Under the pieces are notes generated by a model, which did no database searches, was not told the DNA's origin, and was given only the letters and a program-made list of their open reading frames with translations. Below are positions 1 to 5,311 of a stretch of 11,814 nucleotides of DNA, piece after piece. The translations under genes were made by a program, and so were the position numbers. The DNA is from Actinoallomurus sp048498315 (GTDB taxonomy: Bacteria; Actinomycetota; Actinomycetes; Streptosporangiales; Streptosporangiaceae). Positions within the stretch are counted from its first letter, which is position 1. Each line of letters opens with the position of its first letter. The stretch covers positions 1-11,814 of the forward strand of contig JBEHYF010000165.1 in assembly GCA_048498315.1 (NCBI GenBank), written 5' to 3'.

Positions 1-683
1 CCTGTAAACCCCGAGGACACCGGCGACGCACCCCCGACGTCGGCGAGGAGCCGGTCGAACGCCTGGCGCGACGGTTCCCCGGGCGGCGCCGCCATCCAGG
101 GTTCCTCCCGGAGCCGCCGCAGGTCGACCGTGACCGCCGGGTCGGCGGCCCAGTGGCCGGACGGCACCACGAGCACGAGCGGGTCGCGCATGAGCAGGGT
201 GAACCGGAGGCTGCCGCCGCCGCGCGCCGGCAGCAGGCCGGTCCAGTCGTCGACGAGCGCGACGTCGACCTCGCCCGCGCGGACCTGCCGCAGGCCGTCA
301 CCGAGGCGGGTCTGGCGGAGCTGGAAGGTCAGGCCGGTGTGGCGGCGCAGGCTGTGCGCGAGGGCGGGCGCGAACGCCACGGCGGCGGTGGGGAACGCGG
401 TGAGCACGACATGGCCGGCCGGCTCGTCCTCGGCCATGTCGGCCTCGGCGAACTCGATCATCCGGAGGATGCGCTCGGCGTGGCGGACCAGGCGCCGACC
501 GGCATCGGTGAGCTCGGCGCTGCGGGCGGTGCGGTCGAGCAGGCTGGTGCCGACCTCGCGTTCGAGCACGGCGAGCTGCTGGGAGACGGCCGAGGCGGTG
601 TAGCCGAGCGCCTTGGCGGTCGCCGCGATGCTGCCGCGGTCGGCGAACTCCCGCAGCAGCCTCAGCCGTCTGACATCGAGCAT
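1..683 (-). CDS. LysR-family transcriptional regulator (C-terminus cut by window edge)
   Basis: Translation from the ATG at 683-681 gives 227 residues before the window ends. Residues 1-60 are a LysR winged helix-turn-helix (MLDVRRLRLLREFADRGSIA, then ALGYTASAVSQQLAVLE, then LLDRTARSAELTDAGRRLV). A linker helix follows, and from about residue 90 the start of the periplasmic-binding-protein-like effector domain (HVVLTAFPTAAVAFAPALA, then RAGEVDVALVDDW). The family normally has about 290-310 residues, so 65-80 are missing. An in-frame TAA lies four codons upstream of the ATG, which fixes the start. No clear Shine-Dalgarno is seen, so the transcript may have a very short leader. The gene is divergent from a PLP aminotransferase gene and shares a 124-bp intergenic region with palindromic sites, so it probably controls that gene and itself. 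The effector is unknown; an amino acid or amine is a guess from the neighbour. Confidence 0.93.
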   Translation of the reverse strand, partial: MLDVRRLRLLREFADRGSIAATAKALGYTASAVSQQLAVLEREVGTSLLDRTARSAELTDAGRRLVRHAERILRMIEFAEADMAEDEPAGHVVLTAFPTAAVAFAPALAHSLRRHTGLTFQLRQTRLGDGLRQVRAGEVDVALVDDWTGLLPARGGGSLRFTLLMRDPLVLVVPSGHWAADPAVTVDLRRLREEPWMAAPPGEPSRQAFDRLLADVGGASPVSSGFT

Positions 684-720
684 AAGCCAAGCTTATGCAT
701 ACCAGCGGAAAGCTTCGCTT
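680..720. promoter_or_regulatory. Probable LysR operator pair in the divergent intergenic region
   Basis: Positions 680-698 read GCATAAGC-CAA-GCTTATGC, a perfect inverted repeat with 8-bp arms. It contains the classical LysR T-N11-A pattern (TAAGCCAAGCTTA). The left arm overlaps the ATG of the LysR gene. A second, shorter copy, AAGC-TTC-GCTT, lies at 710-720, centred 26 bp (about 2.5 helical turns) from the first. LysR regulators usually bind a strong recognition site and a weaker activation site at such spacing. The local sequence is noticeably AT-richer than the flanking genes. The dyads are directly visible; binding by the neighbouring regulator is inferred. Confidence 0.65.
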
Positions 721-725
721 GTCCT
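696..725 (-). promoter_or_regulatory. Candidate promoter of the LysR gene
   Basis: On the minus strand AGGACA (725-720) and TATGCA (701-696) are separated by 18 bp, resembling a sigma-70-type -35 (TTGACA) and -10. The -10 would sit 12 bp before the ATG, implying a very short leader, consistent with the missing Shine-Dalgarno. The second operator half (710-720) lies between the two hexamers, so bound regulator would block this promoter. Motif matches are imperfect and this is a tentative call. Confidence 0.3.
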
Positions 726-807
726 GACGCATCGCAGCGTTGAACGATTGGGGGGTGCCAGACCACGGCGCACCACCATCCCCCAGCCGCTACAGGGAGA
801 TTCGAAC

Positions 808-2076
808 ATGCCTGTCGCAATGTCCGCGACGCTCGCCGCCAATGAGGCTCTCGACCACCGACGCCGGGCCGGCCTCCCGGTCCTCCCGCTCGCCTTCGGG
901 GAGGCCGGGCTGCCGGTCCACGAGGCGCTGGAACGCGAGCTCGGGGCGGCGGCGGGCCAGGGGGCGTACGGGCCCGTCGCGGGCAGCGCCGACCTGCGGG
1001 AGGCCGCGGCGGGCTACTGGCGCAGGCGCGGCCTGCCCGCCGATCCTGCCTACGTGATCGCCGGTCCGGGCAGCAAGCCGCTGCTGTACGGGCTGCTGCT
1101 GGCGATCGGCGGCAGCGTCGTCGTGCCCCGGCCGAGCTGGGTCAGCTATGCCGCGCAGACCCGGCTCATGGGCAGCGAGCCGGTGTTCGTGCCGACCCTG
1201 CCCGGCGACGGCGGGGTGCCCGATCCAGACGCGCTCGCCGAGGCGGTCGCTCGCGTCCGCGCGGCCGGGCGGACCGTCCGCAGCCTCGTCGTGACGCTGC
1301 CGGACAACCCGACCGGCACTCTGGCCCGCACCGGCACGGTGCGGCGGCTGTGCGAGACCGCCCGCGAGCTGGACCTCGTGATCATCGCCGACGAGATCTA
1401 CCGCGATCTCGTGTTCGACCAGGGTGCCGAGTTCCCGTGCCCGTCGCGGTTCGCGCCCGAGCGCACGGTGGTCACCACCGCGCTGAGCAAGACCCTCGCG
1501 CTGGGCGGCTGGCGGATCGGGGTGGCGCTGCTGCCCCCGGAGCTGCGCGGCGTACGTGACCGGCTCGCCGGGGTGGCCAGCGAGATCTGGTCCAGTGCCT
1601 CCGGGCCGATCCAGAAGGCCGCGGCGTACGCGTTCGCCGAGCCGCCGGAGCTCGTCGCACGGGTCGCGGCCAGCCGCCGGCTGCACGAGACGGTCGCGCG
1701 GGCGATGGCCGAGCGGTTCCGCGCCGCCGGCGCGGCGGTGGCCGATCCTCAGGGCGGCTTCTACTGCTACCCGGACTTCTCCGAGCTGCGCCCGGTGCTC
1801 GGCGTCGCCACCTCCGCCGAGCTGGCCGAGCTGCTGCTGGACGAGCACGGCGTCGGCGTGCTGCCGGGCAGCGCGTTCGGCGACCCGCCCGAGGCCCTGC
1901 GGATCCGCGTCGCCACCAGCCTGCTGTACGGCGAGACCGACGAGCAGCGCGAGACGGCGCTGAGCGCCGCCGACCCGACGACGCTCCCGTGGATCGCCGG
2001 TGCCCTGGACCGGGCCGCGGAGGTGCTCGCGAAGCTGACCTCCGCCATCGGCAGTCCCGTCGCGGTCTCCGCCTGA
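808..2076 (+). CDS. PLP-dependent class I/II aminotransferase
   Basis: This 422-residue protein is a fold-type I aminotransferase of the aspartate aminotransferase superfamily, transferring an amino group between an amino acid and a 2-oxo acid; the substrate cannot be read from sequence. Visible motifs: Tyr/Gly-rich N-terminal substrate region (GAYGPVAGSADLREA, 52-66), GPGSK near 86-90, DNPTG with the PLP-contacting Asn167, ADEIYRD with Asp195 (pyridine N) and Tyr198, SKTLALGGWRIG with Schiff-base Lys228 and Arg236, and LRIRVATSL (364-372) carrying the substrate carboxylate Arg. Length is slightly above the usual 380-400, with an Ala-rich C-terminal tail after about residue 390. The ATG at 808 was chosen because AGGGAG lies 8-12 nt upstream and conserved sequence begins shortly after; the frame is open further upstream but runs into the operator. 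It is divergent from the LysR gene and convergent with rsmB, so it is likely a LysR-controlled single-gene unit. Confidence 0.93.
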   Translation: MPVAMSATLAANEALDHRRRAGLPVLPLAFGEAGLPVHEALERELGAAAGQGAYGPVAGSADLREAAAGYWRRRGLPADPAYVIAGPGSKPLLYGLLLAIGGSVVVPRPSWVSYAAQTRLMGSEPVFVPTLPGDGGVPDPDALAEAVARVRAAGRTVRSLVVTLPDNPTGTLARTGTVRRLCETARELDLVIIADEIYRDLVFDQGAEFPCPSRFAPERTVVTTALSKTLALGGWRIGVALLPPELRGVRDRLAGVASEIWSSASGPIQKAAAYAFAEPPELVARVAASRRLHETVARAMAERFRAAGAAVADPQGGFYCYPDFSELRPVLGVATSAELAELLLDEHGVGVLPGSAFGDPPEALRIRVATSLLYGETDEQRETALSAADPTTLPWIAGALDRAAEVLAKLTSAIGSPVAVSA

Positions 2077-2100
2077 GGCGATATCCGGGGCGATATCCGG
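2077..2100. repeat. Tandem duplicate of a 12-bp unit directly after the aminotransferase stop
   Basis: GGCGATATCCGG is repeated exactly twice, at 2077-2088 and 2089-2100, beginning at the first base after the TGA. Each unit contains the palindrome GATATC. It could be a local duplication or a protein-binding site; no function is established. Confidence 0.8.
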
Positions 2101-2118
2101 GACGTTCACGTCGCGCGT

Positions 2119-2139
2119 GGTGGCCTCCGGATGGCCACC
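2119..2139. terminator. Hairpin between the convergent aminotransferase and rsmB genes
   Basis: GGTGGCC (2119-2125) and GGCCACC (2133-2139) form a perfect 7-bp stem with a 7-nt loop. It lies 43 nt after the aminotransferase stop and about 120 nt beyond the rsmB stop on the other strand. There is no U-tract, but actinobacterial terminators often lack one. It is plausibly a bidirectional terminator. The remaining intergenic bases to 2260 show no gene. Confidence 0.45.
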
Positions 2140-2260
2140 GGATGGGGCGCGGGACGCCGGAGACCGCCGGTGCCTACGGCATCCGTTCCAGGGCGATTCA
2201 TCGTGCCCGCACCCCCGGTTCGGGACCGTCCGCCGGGGCAGGTGGGCTGCTCGTCGCGAG

Positions 2261-3649
2261 TCAGGCGCGGCGGCGCAGGAGGGACAGGAACATCGCGTCG
2301 GTGCCGTGCCGGTGCGGCCAGAAGCGCGCGTACGGGCCGTCCGCGACGTCGGGGACCTCGGGCAGGTACGACGGGGCGTCCAGCCGCTCGACGTCGTCGC
2401 GGCCCTTCAGCACGTCGTCCACCACCACCCGCGTCTCGGCCAGGTGCGGCGAGCAGGTGACGTATGCGACGACGCCGCCCGGCCGTACCGACTCCAGGGC
2501 GGAGGCCAGCAGCCGCCGCTGGAGCGGCCGGAGCTCGGCCAGGGACTCCGGGCCACGCCGCCAGCGCGCCTCCGGGCGGCGGCGCAGCGCGCCCAGGCCC
2601 GTGCACGGTGCGTCGACGAGCACCCGGTCGAAGGAGCCCGGCCGCCACGCGGGCCGCGTGCCGTCCGCGACGGCGACCGCGCCCGCCGCGTCGACGCTCG
2701 CGGCGACCAGCTTCGCCCGGTGCTGCTGGACGTCGCAGGCGAGCAGGCGCGCGCCACGCTCGCCGGCCAGCCCGGACAGCAGGCCCGCCTTGCCGCCGGG
2801 CCCCGCGCACAGGTCGAGCCAGCGGAGGTCCGGCCCGCCGACCTCGACGCGGGTCAGCGCGACGGCGACGAGCTGGCTCGCCTCGTCCTGCACCGCGGCA
2901 CGCCCCTCGGCGACGGCCGGCACCGCGCCCGGGTCGCCCTCCGGCAGGTACGCCCCGTACGGGGAGTACGCGGCGGGCTGCCCGCCCAGCTCCGCGACGG
3001 TGGCGCGCCCGGGCCTGGCGACCAGGGTGACCCCGGGCCGGTCGTTGTCGGCGGCGAGCAGCGCCTCGATCTCGGCGGGGCCGACGGCGTCCCGCAGCGC
3101 GTTCACGATCCAGCGCGGATGGCTGTAGGCGACGGCGAGCCGTGCGGTCTCGTCACCGGACGCCACGATCTCCAGCCAGGCGTCGAGACCGCGGGCCGCC
3201 ACCTTACGCAGTACCGCGTTGGCGAACCTGGCCTGCCCCGGTCCGGCGACCGAGCGGGCCAGGTCGACGGCGGTGCCGACGGCGGCGTGCGGCGGGATGC
3301 GGGTGCGCAGGAGCTGGTGCGCGCCGAGCCGCAGCACGTCGAGCAGCGGCGCGTCGATCTTGGCGACGGGCCTGTCGCTGCACACGTCGAGCACCGCGTC
3401 GTAGGTGCCGCGGCCGCGCAGGGTGCCGTAGGTCAGCTCGGTCGCCAGCGCCGCGTCGCGGCCGGTCAGGCCGCGCTCGCGCAGCAACGCGGGCAGCAGC
3501 AGGTTGGCGTACGCGTCGCGCTCGTCGACCGCCCGCAGGACGTCGTAGGCGGTGCGCCGGACCGGGTCGCGGGGCCGCCGCCCGGCCCGCCGGTTCGTGT
3601 GGGGTGCGGGGCGCCGCCCGTGGCCGCGGCGCGCGGGGCGGGACGGCAT
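2261..3649 (-). CDS. rsmB: 16S rRNA (cytosine-C5)-methyltransferase, RsmB/Sun/Fmu family
   Basis: This 462-residue SAM-dependent enzyme of the RsmB family is expected to methylate a cytosine (C967 in E. coli numbering) of 16S rRNA. The first 26 residues are Arg/Pro-rich. A NusB-like RNA-binding domain follows at about 30-165 (DPVRRTAYDVLRAVDERDAY, then RFANAVLRKV). The methyltransferase domain has motif I WLDLCAGPGGKAG (277-289), the acidic ribose-binding strand ACDVQQHRAKLV (304-315), motif IV VDAPCTGLGALRRRPEARW with Cys349, and motif VI YVTCSPHLAET with Cys399. The two cysteines are those used by RNA m5C methyltransferases for release and catalysis. E. coli RsmB has 429 residues. The ATG overlaps the fmt stop by one base (TGATG), so translation is probably coupled to fmt. 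No rpe gene follows, unlike in M. tuberculosis. Confidence 0.95.
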   Translation of the reverse strand: MPSRPARRGHGRRPAPHTNRRAGRRPRDPVRRTAYDVLRAVDERDAYANLLLPALLRERGLTGRDAALATELTYGTLRGRGTYDAVLDVCSDRPVAKIDAPLLDVLRLGAHQLLRTRIPPHAAVGTAVDLARSVAGPGQARFANAVLRKVAARGLDAWLEIVASGDETARLAVAYSHPRWIVNALRDAVGPAEIEALLAADNDRPGVTLVARPGRATVAELGGQPAAYSPYGAYLPEGDPGAVPAVAEGRAAVQDEASQLVAVALTRVEVGGPDLRWLDLCAGPGGKAGLLSGLAGERGARLLACDVQQHRAKLVAASVDAAGAVAVADGTRPAWRPGSFDRVLVDAPCTGLGALRRRPEARWRRGPESLAELRPLQRRLLASALESVRPGGVVAYVTCSPHLAETRVVVDDVLKGRDDVERLDAPSYLPEVPDVADGPYARFWPHRHGTDAMFLSLLRRRA

Positions 3650-4575
3650 CAGGCCAGCTCGTCGTCGCCGGACGGCCGGACGCCGCGCGCCCACGCCGCC
3701 GCGTCCATGCGCTGCTTGCCCTGCGGCTGGACCTCGCCGAGGAGCACCGGATGCGTGCCGGTACCGGCCAGGACCTCCCGCTTGGTGACCCGCAGCCGCC
3801 CCGGGAGCAGCGGCTCGGCGTCGGGCGCCGTACGGACCGGGCCGAGCTTGAGCCGCTCGCCGCGGAAGGTCGTCCACGCGCCCGGCGCCGGCGTGCAGGC
3901 GCGGACGAGCCGGTCGATGTGCAGGGCGGGCTTGTTCCAGTCGACCCGCGCGTCGTCCGGGGTCAGCTTCGCGGCGTACGAGACGCCCTCGGACGGCTGC
4001 GGGCGGGGTTCGAGCGTGCCGTCCTCGATGCCGTCCATCGTGGCGACGAGCAGGTGCGCGCCGGCCTCGGCCAGCCGGCCCAGCAGGTCGCCGCTGGTGT
4101 CTTCGGGCCGGATCGGCGCGGTCACCACGCCGTAGACCGGCCCGGTGTCGAGGTCCTCTTCGATCTGGAACGTGGCCGCGCCGGTGATGCCGTCGCCGTG
4201 CAGGATCGCGTGCTGCACCGGCGCCGCGCCGCGCCACGCGGGCAGCAGCGAGAAGTGCAGGTTCACCCAGCCGTGCCGGGGGATGTCGAGCGCCGACCGC
4301 GGGATCAGCGCGCCGTACGCGACGACCGGGCAGCAGTCGGGCGCGATCGCGCGCAGGCGGTCGAGGAACTCCGGGTCGCGGACCTTGGCGGGCTTCAGCA
4401 CCTCGATGCCGGCCTCGGCCGCCCGCCGCCCGACCGGGCTGGGCGTCAGCCTGCGCCCCCGCCCGGCCAGGGCGTCCGGCCGCGTGATCGCGGCGACGAC
4501 CTCGTGCCGGGACTTCAGCAGCGCGTCGAGCGCCGGGACGGCGGTCTCCGGCGTGCCGGCGAAGACGAGGCGCAC
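3649..4575 (-). CDS. fmt: Methionyl-tRNA formyltransferase
   Basis: Transfers a formyl group from 10-formyltetrahydrofolate to Met-tRNAfMet for translation initiation, in the cytosol. The 308-residue protein matches the usual 305-320. The N-terminal Rossmann-like domain starts MRLVFAGTPE. The catalytic core shows WVNLHFSLLPAWRGAAPVQ with Asn105 and His107 and the SLLPxWRGAAP signature, and EEDLDTGP with Asp143, together forming the Asn-His-Asp triad known from E. coli Fmt. The C-terminal OB-like domain begins near 205 (YAAKLTPDDARVDWNKPA). The start is GTG at 4575-4573, one base after the def TAG stop. A GGGAAGG Shine-Dalgarno (4591-4585) sits inside the last def codons with a 9-nt spacer, so def and fmt are co-transcribed and probably translationally coupled. 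Its stop overlaps the rsmB start. Confidence 0.97.
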   Translation of the reverse strand: MRLVFAGTPETAVPALDALLKSRHEVVAAITRPDALAGRGRRLTPSPVGRRAAEAGIEVLKPAKVRDPEFLDRLRAIAPDCCPVVAYGALIPRSALDIPRHGWVNLHFSLLPAWRGAAPVQHAILHGDGITGAATFQIEEDLDTGPVYGVVTAPIRPEDTSGDLLGRLAEAGAHLLVATMDGIEDGTLEPRPQPSEGVSYAAKLTPDDARVDWNKPALHIDRLVRACTPAPGAWTTFRGERLKLGPVRTAPDAEPLLPGRLRVTKREVLAGTGTHPVLLGEVQPQGKQRMDAAAWARGVRPSGDDELA

Positions 4576-4576
4576 C

Positions 4577-5122
4577 CTACAGGGCCTTCCCGAACGTACG
4601 GTGCGGGGACTGCTTGACGACCGGCGCAGGCTCGCCGAACCACTCGGCCTCTCGGATCGCCTTCATCGCGGCCTTGCGCTGTTCGGGGTCGAGCCGGTCG
4701 ATGAAGATGATCCCGTCGAGATGGTCGGTCTCGTGCTGCACGCAGCGGGCCAGCAGGTGGGTGCCCTCCAGCGTGATCGGCTCGCCGTACATGTTGAAGC
4801 CCTTGGCCACGACGCCCACCGCCCGCTTCGTCGGGAAGGTCAGGCCGGGCAGCGAGAGGCAGCCCTCATCGCCCTCCTCCTGCTCGTCGGACAGGTCGAG
4901 CGTCGGGTTCACGAGGTGGCCGAGCTGCTCGTCGACGTAGTAGGTGAACACGCGCAGGCCGACGCCGAGCTGCGGCGCGGCCAGCCCGACGCCCGGGGCG
5001 TCGAGCATGGTGTCGGACAGGTCCTTGACCAGGGTGCGCAGCTCCTTGTCGAAGTCGGTGACCGGCTCCGCCGGGGTACGCAGCACCGGATCACCGAAGA
5101 GGCGGATGGGCTTGACGGCCAC
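4577..5122 (-). CDS. def: Peptide deformylase
   Basis: Metal-dependent hydrolase that removes the N-formyl group from nascent proteins, the counterpart of fmt next door. The 181-residue product has all three signature motifs: GVGLAAPQ (44-51), EGCLSL with the metal ligand Cys88 (86-91), and QHETDHLDG with ligands His130 and His134 and catalytic Glu131. The start is GTG at 5122-5120, with GGAG at 5132-5129 six bases upstream, giving MAVKPIRLFGDPVLR, a normal PDF N-terminus. A roughly 15-25 residue tail after about residue 160 is typical of actinobacterial enzymes. A 189-bp gap with a hairpin separates it from priA, so it probably heads its own def-fmt-rsmB transcript. Confidence 0.97.
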   Translation of the reverse strand: MAVKPIRLFGDPVLRTPAEPVTDFDKELRTLVKDLSDTMLDAPGVGLAAPQLGVGLRVFTYYVDEQLGHLVNPTLDLSDEQEEGDEGCLSLPGLTFPTKRAVGVVAKGFNMYGEPITLEGTHLLARCVQHETDHLDGIIFIDRLDPEQRKAAMKAIREAEWFGEPAPVVKQSPHRTFGKAL

Positions 5123-5164
5123 GTACGACTCCGTTCGACGTTCTCGATCGAGGGCTGAGAGTCC

Positions 5165-5170
5165 AGTCTA
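5165..5170 (-). promoter_or_regulatory. Candidate -10 element for the def-fmt-rsmB unit
   Basis: TAGACT on the minus strand (5170-5165) fits the actinobacterial -10 pattern TAnnnT and would give a leader of about 35 nt before the GTG of def. The same hexamer occurs upstream of metK. The -35 region (GGCGAC with a 16-bp spacer) is a poor match. A small inverted repeat GTCC-N7-GGAC (5161-5175) surrounds the element. Confidence 0.35.
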
Positions 5171-5259
5171 CGGACCGCACGCACCGGTCGCCGCCCGCGC
5201 GGCCGCAAGCGCGCCGATCCGCGGTCACCGCCATGGGCGGGCCGTTCGCCGCCACGGAC

Positions 5260-5284
5260 GGACGCGGCCGGCCGCGCGGCGTCC
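5260..5284 (-). terminator. Candidate priA terminator hairpin
   Basis: GGACGC (5260-5265) pairs with GCGTCC (5279-5284), and the 12-bp palindrome GCGGCCGGCCGC (5264-5275) lies within, offering alternative pairing. It begins 27 nt after the priA stop on the minus strand. No U-run follows. It suggests at least partial separation of priA from def transcription. Confidence 0.4.
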
Positions 5285-5311
5285 CCGGACGGCGACGCGA
5301 TCGCGCGCCGG

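Noticed and set aside
2261..4237. A 658-residue version of the rsmB frame extending upstream
   Set aside because: The first 196 codons run antisense-like through fmt in another frame and are Arg/Ala-rich without family similarity. The ATG at 3649 coupled to the fmt stop is the sensible start.
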